From assembly GCA_035765415.1 (NCBI GenBank), contig DASTXR010000054.1, forward strand, positions 1 to 64,000: a stretch of DNA of 64,000 bases, read 5' to 3'. Under the pieces are notes generated by a model. It made no database searches, was not told where the DNA came from, and saw only the letters and a program-made list of their open reading frames with translations. The stretch is from CADEED01 sp035765415. GTDB taxonomy: Bacteria; Pseudomonadota; Gammaproteobacteria; Steroidobacterales; Steroidobacteraceae. A program made the position numbers and the translations under genes. This document shows positions 50,218-59,026 of the stretch, in pieces. Numbering within the stretch: position 1 is the first letter of the stretch; each line of letters begins with the position of its first letter.

Positions 50218-51096
50218 TCACTTGATGTCATTGGGATATGCACGGATGGCGTAGCGCAGCGCGCCCTCCGTGCGACCCAGCTCTCTCGCCACCGCGGCCA
50301 GCGTCGCGATGCCGCGTTCACCGGCCTGATATGCGATCCACGCGCGTACTCTCGCGACGTAGGCGTTCCGCACGGGTGACGCCAGCAACTCGCGCTCCAC
50401 TTCGAATCTTCGACATGCCTCCTGCAGCAGCTCTTCGATGGATTGACGCGTCTTGACCGGCTTGCAGGAACGCATCGCACGCGCAACGAACTGATCATTG
50501 CCGATGATCGCGACGCCGGGCGCCATCGCCTGCGCGGGCTCCCAGGGCGACACAGCCTGGGCGCCGACAAACTCGCAATACGCAGAGATGGCCCGCGCAG
50601 GCTGCTCGTCGAACATGCTCAATCCCAGGCTTGTCGTGACCCATTCATCGTGGCGCGCGCCCCGGTAGTTGTGATGGCTGGTCCAGCGAAAATCATCGAC
50701 GCTCGCGACGATGCCGGCGGTCACAGGATTGCGATGTACGTAGCGCAACAGTTCCAGCAGGTAGCTTTCGGTATCAACCAGCACCGCATGGTATCGACGC
50801 TCGAAGAAATGCCCGGTGGTCTCGAGTTTCAGCTGCATGGCGCGGGCGAATTCGGCTGCGATGTCGTGCATCGGGCGTGAGATGGGCTCGTTACCCGCCT
50901 GCAACACCAGGTGCACGTGGTTGGTCATCCAGCAATAGGCATGCAATCTCGCTTCGAACTTCTCGAGCGCCCGCGCAACGATGACGTTGAACAGTCCGCG
51001 ATCGCAGTCGGCGAAGAAAATCGGCTGGCGATGATTGCCCCGCAAGGTGACGTGGTAGACGCCTCCAGGGACGTGGATACGCAGTCGGCGCGGCAT
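50218..51096 (-). CDS. REP-associated tyrosine transposase (RAYT)
   Basis: A 292-aa domesticated Y1 HUH transposase related to IS200/IS605. Conserved parts are PGGVYHVTLRGNHRQPIFF, the HUH motif CWMTNHVHLVL, and the probable catalytic Tyr region in ELLRYVHRNPVTAGI. The C-terminal ~90 residues are a RAYT-specific extension ending in a helix-turn-helix-like ARELGRTEGALRYAIRA. It is flanked by inverted REP repeats (50179-50204 and 51184-51209), the usual substrates. It probably propagates or processes REP sequences rather than moving itself. It appears intact. Confidence 0.93.
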   Translation of the reverse strand: MPRRLRIHVPGGVYHVTLRGNHRQPIFFADCDRGLFNVIVARALEKFEARLHAYCWMTNHVHLVLQAGNEPISRPMHDIAAEFARAMQLKLETTGHFFERRYHAVLVDTESYLLELLRYVHRNPVTAGIVASVDDFRWTSHHNYRGARHDEWVTTSLGLSMFDEQPARAISAYCEFVGAQAVSPWEPAQAMAPGVAIIGNDQFVARAMRSCKPVKTRQSIEELLQEACRRFEVERELLASPVRNAYVARVRAWIAYQAGERGIATLAAVARELGRTEGALRYAIRAYPNDIK

Positions 51097-51146
51097 CCTT
51101 GCCTCGGCTCGAATGTGGAAACCGAGGCAAGCCTGGAGGAATCTGC

Positions 51147-51163
51147 GCGGCTAACAAAGCCGC
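51147..51163 (-). terminator. Hairpin after the trans-sulfuration operon
   Basis: GCGGCT (51147-51152) and AGCCGC (51158-51163) pair around AACAA, about 23 bases after the stop of the trans-sulfuration enzyme in the minus direction. There is no T-run, so termination efficiency is unknown. Confidence 0.45.
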
Positions 51164-51183
51164 AATTCGACGGCGTATGCGCG

Positions 51184-51209
51184 AATTACGACTTTTGGTG
51201 CCCGGCACC
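51184..51209 (-). repeat. Right REP repeat, supplying the end of the adjacent gene
   Basis: Inverted copy of the repeat at 50179-50204. On the minus strand it encodes the last residues AGHQKS and the TAA stop of the trans-sulfuration enzyme, so the repeat has become the 3' end of that gene. Confidence 0.9.
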
Positions 51210-52367
51210 ACCCAACGCCTGGTCGATGTCGGCGATGAGGTCCCCGAGATCCTCGAGCCCGATGGAGAGCCGCACGGTACCCGCCGCGATTCCCGACTGG
51301 CGCGCCTGTTCGGCGGTGAAATCGCGCGTGCCGATGAGCTGCGGCGCCATGACGAGCGACTCGGTGGAACCCAGGCTCGCGGTCAGGGCAAACAACCTGA
51401 GGCCTTCGCTGAAGCGGCGCGCCGCCTCCCCGCCCTCTTTCAGGTCGAAGCTCACCACAGTGCCCGCCTCGCGCATCTGCTTCTTCGCGAGCGCCGCCTG
51501 CGGATGGCCGGGCAAACCCGGGTAGTGCACCCTGCTCACCGCCGGATGCGCGGCCAGGTGCTCGGCAATCGCCTGCGCGCTGCGCGTCTGGTCCCGATAA
51601 CGGACGAAGTAGGTCTTGAGTCCCCGCTGCACGAGGAACGCGGCGTGCGGATCGAGCAGCGCTCCCAGCACCGCGAAATCCGCGCGCAACCCTTCGATGA
51701 GCTCGCGCCGGCCAATGACCGCGCCACCCATGACGTCGCCGGTACCCGACGCGTACTTGGTGAGGCTGTGCACGAACAGGTCGACCTCGTACTCGCCGTG
51801 CTGGTGAAAGCCGGCAAACGTGTTGTCCATGACCGCGAGCGCGCCGTGACGATGCGCGAGCTCGACCAGTCGCTCGATGTCGGCGACCTTGGTGATGGGA
51901 TTGGTGGGGCTCTCGAAGATCACCAGGCGTGTCGGGCGCGTGGCGAGCACGTTCTCGATGCCGGCCATGTCCTCGATGGAGAGCATGGTGTGCTCGACGC
52001 CGAACCGCGCCAGCAGGCGCCGGATGATGTTGCGCGTGGGTCCGTAGGTTTCGACGAAGCACAGGATGTGGTCGCCCTGCTTAGTGAGACCGATGAGCGT
52101 CTGCGCGATGGCGTTCACGCCCGAGGCGGTGGCCAGGCAGTCGTCGCGGCCCTGAAGCTGCGCCAGCGTCAGCTCGAGCTGCCGCGTGGTGGGATTGCTG
52201 GCCCGCATGTAGAAATAGCCGGGCGTCTCGCCGCGCAGCATGCGCAGCGTGTCATCGACGGTCTCGAATTCGTACTTGACGCTCTGGTAGATAGGGGCGA
52301 TGACCGGCTGATTGCCGGGCGGCGGCGAAACATCGGGCGGATGGTTGACGAGCGTCGGTAACTTCAT
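51186..52367 (-). CDS. PLP-dependent trans-sulfuration-family enzyme (cystathionine gamma-synthase/beta-lyase type)
   Basis: A 393-aa Cys/Met-metabolism PLP enzyme. The pyridoxal Lys is in HSLTKYASG near residue 204. The N-terminal PIYQSVKYEFET, the ASGVNAIAQTL phosphate site, ESPTNPITKV and TVRLSIGLEDL are family features. VETYGPTRN at the active-site loop fits several subclasses, so synthase, beta-lyase and gamma-lyase cannot be separated. It overlaps the omega-amidase gene by 4 bases and closes a three-gene operon on sulfur amino-acid metabolism. The last codons and stop come from a REP repeat. Confidence 0.88.
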   Translation of the reverse strand: MKLPTLVNHPPDVSPPPGNQPVIAPIYQSVKYEFETVDDTLRMLRGETPGYFYMRASNPTTRQLELTLAQLQGRDDCLATASGVNAIAQTLIGLTKQGDHILCFVETYGPTRNIIRRLLARFGVEHTMLSIEDMAGIENVLATRPTRLVIFESPTNPITKVADIERLVELAHRHGALAVMDNTFAGFHQHGEYEVDLFVHSLTKYASGTGDVMGGAVIGRRELIEGLRADFAVLGALLDPHAAFLVQRGLKTYFVRYRDQTRSAQAIAEHLAAHPAVSRVHYPGLPGHPQAALAKKQMREAGTVVSFDLKEGGEAARRFSEGLRLFALTASLGSTESLVMAPQLIGTRDFTAEQARQSGIAAGTVRLSIGLEDLGDLIADIDQALGGAGHQKS

Positions 52368-53143
52368 GATTCCAGGGTAAAGGCATCCGCGTCGAGATGC
52401 GCGGGAAACTTGTCGCGCCATGCGCGCAGGCCCGGCAGATCGAGCGGCACGGTGATGACCTGCGCGTGTTCGCCGAGTTCCAGCAGGGGCTGCCCGGTGA
52501 AGTCGAGCACCACGCTGTCGCCTGAGTGCGCGATGCCCGCGCCGTCGTCGCCGACGCGGTTCACGCCCACGCAATAGGCCTGGTTCTCGATGGCGCGCGC
52601 GCGTAGCAGCGACGTCCACGCGAAGCGGCGCGCCGCCGGCCAGTTGGCCGCGTAAATGACGACGTCGTATTCGAGCTCCGGCCGGCGCCGGCTCCACACC
52701 GGGAATCGCAGGTCGTAACACACCAGCGGGCACAATCGCGCGCCGCGCCACTCGACGATGAGCGCGTGACCGCCGGCGCTGTAATGCCGGTGTTCTCCGC
52801 CCATGCGGAACAGGTGCCGCTTGTCGTACCAGTAGGTGAGCCCGCCGGGCATCGCGAGCATGAAACGGTTGAAGTAACGGCCGTCGTCGTGAATCGCCAC
52901 GCTGCCGCCCACCGCGGCATCCAGCGCGCGCGCCTGCGCGAGCAGCCAGCGCCGGGTCTCGCCATCGCCGGCTTCCGCGTGTTCTTCGGGTTTCATCGTG
53001 AACCCGGTGGTGAACATCTCGGGGAGCACGACGAGATCGGTGGCGCCTGCCAGCGGCGCCAGCACCGTCTCGAAATGGGCGCGATTGGCGGCCGGGTCCT
53101 GCCAGGCGAGCGGCTGCTGCGCGATGCTGACTCGAAAACTCAT
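52364..53143 (-). CDS. Omega-amidase / nitrilase-superfamily amidohydrolase (YafV type)
   Basis: A 259-aa carbon-nitrogen hydrolase with the catalytic triad Glu42 (LPEMFTTGF), Lys108 (YDKRHLF) and Cys142 (VCYDLRFP). Overall sequence fits YafV/omega-amidase, which hydrolyses 2-oxoglutaramate and 2-oxosuccinamate made by glutamine- and asparagine-dependent transaminases. It overlaps both neighbours by 4 bases (52364-52367 and 53140-53143). Next to a methionine-type aminotransferase the omega-amidase would pull the glutamine-dependent transamination forward. Confidence 0.92.
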   Translation of the reverse strand: MSFRVSIAQQPLAWQDPAANRAHFETVLAPLAGATDLVVLPEMFTTGFTMKPEEHAEAGDGETRRWLLAQARALDAAVGGSVAIHDDGRYFNRFMLAMPGGLTYWYDKRHLFRMGGEHRHYSAGGHALIVEWRGARLCPLVCYDLRFPVWSRRRPELEYDVVIYAANWPAARRFAWTSLLRARAIENQAYCVGVNRVGDDGAGIAHSGDSVVLDFTGQPLLELGEHAQVITVPLDLPGLRAWRDKFPAHLDADAFTLES

Positions 53144-54336
53144 GGATTCACTCTCTTCTTCTCAGTGTACGCGCAGATGCGCGCCGCGGCTTCGGTCAGC
53201 GTTTCATCGCGCTTGGCGACGCACAGCCGCACCACGCGCATGCCGGCGGGCGGCTCCCGGTAGAACGGCGACAGCGGGATGACGGCCACGCCGGCTTCGT
53301 TGATGAGCCGCTCGGTGAACTGCACGTCGTTGCAGGCGGCGAGGTCCCCGCCGAGCGACGAGTAGTCCGCGAGCTGGAAATAGGTGCCCTGCGCGGGCGG
53401 CAACACGAGGCCGCTGCCCGCGAGGCGCTGGCGCAACAGGTCGCGCTTGGCGCCGAAGAATGCCGCGAGGCCGCGCCAGGCGTCGGGATGCCGTTGTAGA
53501 TAGAGCGTGATGGCCTGCTGCAGGGGTGCGGACGTGCTGAAGGCGTTGAACTGGTGGACCTTGCGCAGCTCGCGCGTGAGCGTGGGCGGCGCTACGCAAT
53601 AACCCACGCGCCAGCCCGTGATGTGCAGCGACTTGCCGAAAGAATAGACCGCGAAGCTGCGCGCCTTGAGCTCCTGATGGTTCATCACCGATTGGTGGAC
53701 CCGCCCGTCGAACTGGACGTGCTCGTACACCTCGTCGCCGAGCACGGCAATGGGCCGGTCGCGCGTGAGCGCCGCCAGCGCGTCGAGGTCGGCCGCCGAG
53801 GCCACGGTGCAGGCGGGGTTGTGCGGATTATTGATGATGATCAGGCGGGTACGGTCATTGACCGCCGCGCGGACCCGGTCCCAGTCGATGCGGAAATGCG
53901 GCGCCTCGAGCGGAATGTGGATGCAGCGCCCGCCCGCCAGCCGCACCGCCGGGTCGTAGGAGTCGTAAGCAGGGTCGAAGACGATGGCCTCGTGGCCCGC
54001 CCCCACCACCGCCTGGACGGCGGAGTAGATAGATTCGGCGCCGCCGCAGGTGACGGTGAGCTCGGATTCGGGGTCGACGGACCGGCCGCCGGCGGCGGCG
54101 ATCCTGGCGGCGATGGCGGCGCGCAGCGCAACACTGCCTTCCATCGGCGCGTACTGGTTGAAGCCCGCTGCGACCGCTTCGGTGACGCAGGAAGCGAGAC
54201 TTAAGTCTATGGGGTAGTCAGGAAAGCCCTGGCCTACATTGACCGCGCCCATTTCGGCGGCGCGGCGCGACATCACGGTGAAAATCGTGGTGCCGACGTC
54301 GGGCAGTTTGCTCTGGAACCCTTCCGGAAAACTCAT
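53140..54336 (-). CDS. Methionine/glutamine-type class I aminotransferase (YbdL-like)
   Basis: A 398-aa PLP aminotransferase. The PLP Lys235 is in YSFGKSLHITGWRVGY. NNPHNPACTVAS, GDEVYEHVQFDG and GGAESIYSAVQ around residue 100 are the other cofactor-binding parts. The pattern FPEGFQSKLPDVGTTIFTVM at the N-terminus is that of the YbdL/kynurenine aminotransferase-glutamine transaminase K group, which transaminates methionine, aromatic amino acids and glutamine. It is the first gene of the operon with omega-amidase and a trans-sulfuration enzyme, suggesting methionine salvage. Confidence 0.92.
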   Translation of the reverse strand: MSFPEGFQSKLPDVGTTIFTVMSRRAAEMGAVNVGQGFPDYPIDLSLASCVTEAVAAGFNQYAPMEGSVALRAAIAARIAAAGGRSVDPESELTVTCGGAESIYSAVQAVVGAGHEAIVFDPAYDSYDPAVRLAGGRCIHIPLEAPHFRIDWDRVRAAVNDRTRLIIINNPHNPACTVASAADLDALAALTRDRPIAVLGDEVYEHVQFDGRVHQSVMNHQELKARSFAVYSFGKSLHITGWRVGYCVAPPTLTRELRKVHQFNAFSTSAPLQQAITLYLQRHPDAWRGLAAFFGAKRDLLRQRLAGSGLVLPPAQGTYFQLADYSSLGGDLAACNDVQFTERLINEAGVAVIPLSPFYREPPAGMRVVRLCVAKRDETLTEAAARICAYTEKKRVNP

Positions 54337-54391
54337 CGGCTTGGAGCAAAGCCGCCGCGCACCCCCGTACGCGGCGTCTTCGTTGGACGCC

Positions 54392-54628
54392 TTACTTCTT
54401 CTTGGCGCGTTTCGCCTTGCGGGCGAGCTTCAACTGAACACCGGCGGGCTGGTCGATGAAACGGAAGCGGATGCCTTCCACCATCGCCTTGTACTTGACC
54501 GCGCCGGTGGACCGGCCCAGTTCCTTCGCGGCGAGCCGGGCAGAGAGTTTCTGCTTGGCGAGTTGCCGCATCTTCTTGAGGTCTGCGGGCGTCCAGGGAG
54601 CATTGTGTTTACGGGCTGATTTGGCCAT
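54392..54628 (-). CDS. Small helix-turn-helix-like protein (paralogue 2)
   Basis: A 78-aa basic protein with the same core as the gene at 46512-46703 (WTPADLKKMRQLAKQKLSAR then AAKELGRSTGAVKYKAMVEG) plus a C-terminal Lys/Arg tail (LARKAKRAKKK). The ATG at 54628 has GAGG upstream; an ATG six codons earlier is less likely. About 60 percent of the shared core looks identical by eye to paralogue 1. DNA binding is inferred from the fold and charge only. Confidence 0.8.
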   Translation of the reverse strand: MAKSARKHNAPWTPADLKKMRQLAKQKLSARLAAKELGRSTGAVKYKAMVEGIRFRFIDQPAGVQLKLARKAKRAKKK

Positions 54629-54674
54629 TGATCGAGTCCTCGTCAAATTGTCGATGGTGGAAGTCTAGCAGTAG

Positions 54675-55529
54675 TTAGCCGGTTGCGGCCATCTGTTCCT
54701 CGCGTTTGCGACGCTGTTCCTGCCGGCGCATGAAAATCGCCGACAAGACAACCCCGAGAGCCACTACCAGCACCATTATGGTTGCTAGTGCGTTCACGAC
54801 CGGGCTTACACCTAGTCGAACCCGAGAAAATATGACCATGGGCAACGTGTTGGACCCTGGCCCTGAGACGAACTGCGTGATAACGAGGTCGTCCCATGAA
54901 AGCGTGAAGGCCAGCAACCACCCTGAGAGGATGGCGGGCAAAATGAGGGGCACCGTGATGCGGAAGAACACCTTGGCAGGCCGGGCGCCCAGGTCGAGCG
55001 CAGCCTCCTCCAGCGAGTCGTCGAAGCCCGCGAGGCGCGACTGAACCACGACCGTGACATAGGCCATGGTGAAGGTGATGTGCGCGATGGTGATAGTGGC
55101 GAATCCCCGGTCGAACTGCCAGCCGAACCAGGCCGTGAAGAGCTGCTCGAGCGACACGAACAGCAGCAGCATCGACAGGCCGGTGATGACCTCGGGCATG
55201 ACCAGCGGCGCGGTAGTGAGGCCCTGCAGGAAGGCGCGGCCCCGGAACGGGCCAAACCGCGAGAGCACGAGCCCGGCGAGCGTGCCGAGGATGACGGCGC
55301 CGGTGGCAGTGGTGGCCGCCACCTGGATAGATAGCCATGCGGCCGACAGGATCTGGCGGTCCTTGAACAGCTGCACGTACCACTTCACGGTCGGCGAATT
55401 GACCGAATCCCACACCGTGACCAGCCGCGAATTGTTGAACGAGTAGAAAACCATCGACAGGATGGGGATGTACAGGAACGCCAGTCCCACCCCGAGCATC
55501 GACTTGCTGAACAGGCCCTGCGTTTTCAT
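54675..55529 (-). CDS. spuH: Polyamine ABC transporter permease (PotI/SpuH type)
   Basis: A 284-aa permease with six helices and the EAA loop EEAALDLGARPAKVFFRITVP about residue 170. It resembles PotI. It is the last gene of the spu-like operon, 10 bases after spuG. With SpuG it forms the membrane channel for putrescine/spermidine uptake. Confidence 0.94.
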   Translation of the reverse strand: MKTQGLFSKSMLGVGLAFLYIPILSMVFYSFNNSRLVTVWDSVNSPTVKWYVQLFKDRQILSAAWLSIQVAATTATGAVILGTLAGLVLSRFGPFRGRAFLQGLTTAPLVMPEVITGLSMLLLFVSLEQLFTAWFGWQFDRGFATITIAHITFTMAYVTVVVQSRLAGFDDSLEEAALDLGARPAKVFFRITVPLILPAILSGWLLAFTLSWDDLVITQFVSGPGSNTLPMVIFSRVRLGVSPVVNALATIMVLVVALGVVLSAIFMRRQEQRRKREEQMAATG

Positions 55530-55539
55530 TCGTGCCTGC

Positions 55540-56547
55540 TCATTTCCTGGCGGCCTGCAGTTCTTTGTTCTGGAATCGCTGGAAAATCATGATAGGCACG
55601 ACCAGCAGCAGCAGCATGGCGATCGCCACGGCACTCGCCCTGGGCCAGTCGCGATTGAGGAAGAACTCATCCGACAGCAGCTTGGCGACCATGAGCTGGT
55701 CGGTCCGGCCCAGCAGCGAGGGGATCACGTATTCACCCACCGCGGGGATGAACACCAGCAGCGACCCGGCCACGATGCCGGGGAACGACAGCGGCAGCGT
55801 CACGCGCAGGAACGACTTGATAGGCCCGGCGCCCAGGTCCTGCGCGGCTTCGAGCAGCGTGTTGTCGTGCTTCTCGAGGTTGGAATACAGCGGCAGGATC
55901 ATGAACGGCAGGTAGGAATAGACGATGCCGATGTACACCGCGAAGCTGGTGTTCATCATCGCCAGCGGCTCGTCGACGATGCCGAACCACTTGAACAACA
56001 CCTGGTTGATGAGCCCGTCGGTCTTGAGCAGGCCGACCCAGGCGTACACGCGCAGCAGGAACGACGTCCAGAACGGCAGGATGATGAGCAGCAGCAGGAC
56101 GTTGCGCTGCGTGGGCGGCGAGCGCGCGATGGCGTAGGCCATCGGGTAACCCAGCGCCAGGCAGAACAACGTGGAGAAAAACGCGACCTTGAGCGAATAG
56201 AACCAGGCGCTGACGTACAGCGGCTCGTTGAACAGGTAGACGTAGCTGCCGATCAGTAGTTTGACCTGCAGCGCGCCCTCCTCCAGCCACTGGAACACCG
56301 GTTCGTAGGGCGGGCGGCCGAGCGGCGAGAACTCCGCGAAGGAGATCTTGAGGACGATGAGGAACGGGATCAGGAAGAAGACGAGCAGCCAGAGGTATGG
56401 CACGGCGATCACCAGCCGCTGCCCCGTCCAGTTCTGCACCACGTATTCCGACCAGCGCGGCGGACCGTAACGCAGCAGGAATATCCACAAGGGGCTCAGG
56501 CGACCATAGGCGTCGCGCGAACCCAGCGTGCGGGCAGCCGGTTTCAA
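55540..56547 (-). CDS. spuG: Polyamine ABC transporter permease (PotH/SpuG type)
   Basis: A 335-aa permease. After an amphipathic N-terminal stretch come about six helices, with the EAA motif EAAQDLGAGPIKSFLRVTLP. The start is TTG (56547) with GAGG a few bases upstream; no ATG occurs before the first helix, so the start is less certain. It is 21 bases after spuF and 10 before spuH. Confidence 0.93.
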   Translation of the reverse strand: MKPAARTLGSRDAYGRLSPLWIFLLRYGPPRWSEYVVQNWTGQRLVIAVPYLWLLVFFLIPFLIVLKISFAEFSPLGRPPYEPVFQWLEEGALQVKLLIGSYVYLFNEPLYVSAWFYSLKVAFFSTLFCLALGYPMAYAIARSPPTQRNVLLLLIILPFWTSFLLRVYAWVGLLKTDGLINQVLFKWFGIVDEPLAMMNTSFAVYIGIVYSYLPFMILPLYSNLEKHDNTLLEAAQDLGAGPIKSFLRVTLPLSFPGIVAGSLLVFIPAVGEYVIPSLLGRTDQLMVAKLLSDEFFLNRDWPRASAVAIAMLLLLVVPIMIFQRFQNKELQAARK

Positions 56548-56568
56548 GGCCTCAGCCCTCGGGACGCT

Positions 56569-57729
<1,161 letters not shown>

Positions 57730-57790
57730 GGCAGGCCCCCGTTTGCGAATGAAAGGACGGCCGTCGCTCCCTAAGCGGCGGCCGCCAGGA

Positions 57791-58948
57791 TCATTTGCCG
57801 GTGCGGAAGCGTGTCCAGCTGCGCGTCAGTATGCGAGTGAACTCGGCACTTTCGGGCAGATCGGGCACGAGCTTCGGCATCATTTCCGCGGTCGGGAAGA
57901 CGTTTGGATTGTTCTTCACTTCCGCGTCCACGAGCGGCCACGAGGCCGCGTTGCTGTTCGCGTAGCTGAGGAAGTTGCTGTTCTTGGCGGCAACTTCCGG
58001 GCGCAGGAAGTAGTTGATGAAGATGTGCGCGTTCTTGACGTGCGTCGCATCGGCGGGAATCGCCATGTTGTCGAAGAACATGACGGCGCCTTCCTTCGGA
58101 ATGTTGTACTTGATCGTGAAGGGCTTCTGCGCCTCCGCCGCCCGGTCCCGGGCCATCAGCGTGTCGCCCGACCAGCCAAGCGCCAGGCAGATTTCGCCGT
58201 TGGCCAGGTCTTCGATGTACTTCGAGGAGTTGATGAGGCGGATGTAAGGCCGCACCGAGAGCAGCACCTTCTCGGCGGCCTTCAGGTCCTCCGGGTTCTC
58301 GGAGTTCGCGTCCTTGCCGAGATAGATGAGCACCGTGCCGACGATTTCCGAAGGGGCATCGAGGACCGAGACACCGCACTTGGCGAACTTGGACACCACT
58401 TTCGGATCCCAGAACATCGCGAAGCTATCTACAGGCGCATCCGGCATGGCCGCCTTGATGGCCTCTTCGTTGTAGGCGACGCCCGACGTGCCCCACATGT
58501 AGTTCACGGCGTGTTCATTGCCCGGATCGAACACTTCCATGCGCCGGGTGATGTCCGGATCGAGGTTCTTGAGGTCGAGCTTCGACTTGTCGAGCTTCTG
58601 GTAGATGCCGGACTTGATCTGGCGCGCGAGGAAGTTTGCCGACGGAACGACCACGTCGTATCCCGTGCGGCCCGCGACCAGCTTGGTCTCGAGCATCTCG
58701 TTGGAATCCATGACCTCGTAGTTGACCGTGATGCCCGTTTCCTTGGTGAACGCCTCGAGCACCGTGGGCTCGATGTAGTCGGACCAGTTGTAGACGTTCA
58801 CGACCTTCTCGGCGTCCGTGTCCAGGGCGGCAGCCGCGGGTTCGGGCGTAGCGGCCGCAGGAGGCGGCGCCTCTTCTTTCTTGCCGCAGGCGACGATCAG
58901 GAAAAGACAGGAAGCCGAAACCAGAGCCGAAAGGCTGCGAGTGGACAT
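57791..58948 (-). CDS. spuD: Polyamine-binding lipoprotein (PotF/SpuD type)
   Basis: A 385-aa substrate-binding protein. The start at 58948 gives a lipoprotein signal (SASCLFLIVAC), then an Ala/Pro/Glu linker (KKEEAPPPAAATPEPAAAA) instead of the free periplasmic form common in gammaproteobacteria. VVNVYNWSDYIEPTVLEAFT and WGTSGVAYNEEA are PotF/SpuD hallmarks, and the Trp/Asp residues that bind the diamine chain can be recognised. It is separated from spuC by 78 bases holding a strong hairpin. Putrescine versus spermidine preference is not readable. Confidence 0.94.
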   Translation of the reverse strand: MSTRSLSALVSASCLFLIVACGKKEEAPPPAAATPEPAAAALDTDAEKVVNVYNWSDYIEPTVLEAFTKETGITVNYEVMDSNEMLETKLVAGRTGYDVVVPSANFLARQIKSGIYQKLDKSKLDLKNLDPDITRRMEVFDPGNEHAVNYMWGTSGVAYNEEAIKAAMPDAPVDSFAMFWDPKVVSKFAKCGVSVLDAPSEIVGTVLIYLGKDANSENPEDLKAAEKVLLSVRPYIRLINSSKYIEDLANGEICLALGWSGDTLMARDRAAEAQKPFTIKYNIPKEGAVMFFDNMAIPADATHVKNAHIFINYFLRPEVAAKNSNFLSYANSNAASWPLVDAEVKNNPNVFPTAEMMPKLVPDLPESAEFTRILTRSWTRFRTGK

Positions 58949-58969
58949 TGTAGGACCCCTAAATGTTGT

Positions 58970-58994
58970 CGCGACGTGAGACCCACACGTCGCG
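58970..58994 (-). terminator. Intercistronic hairpin between spuC and spuD
   Basis: Perfect 9-bp arms CGCGACGTG (58970-58978) and CACGTCGCG (58986-58994) around a 7-base loop, in the spuC-spuD gap. Nearby is the palindrome GTTATATAAC (59006-59015) that could provide a -10 region. It may attenuate read-through or protect the transporter mRNA so that the binding protein is made in a different amount from the enzymes. Confidence 0.6.
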
Positions 58995-59026
58995 TCTTTA
59001 GACACGTTATATAACAGCGACCGCGT

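Noticed and set aside
52766..53263. 165-codon plus-strand frame opposite the omega-amidase
   Set aside because: Shadow frame with no ribosome site.
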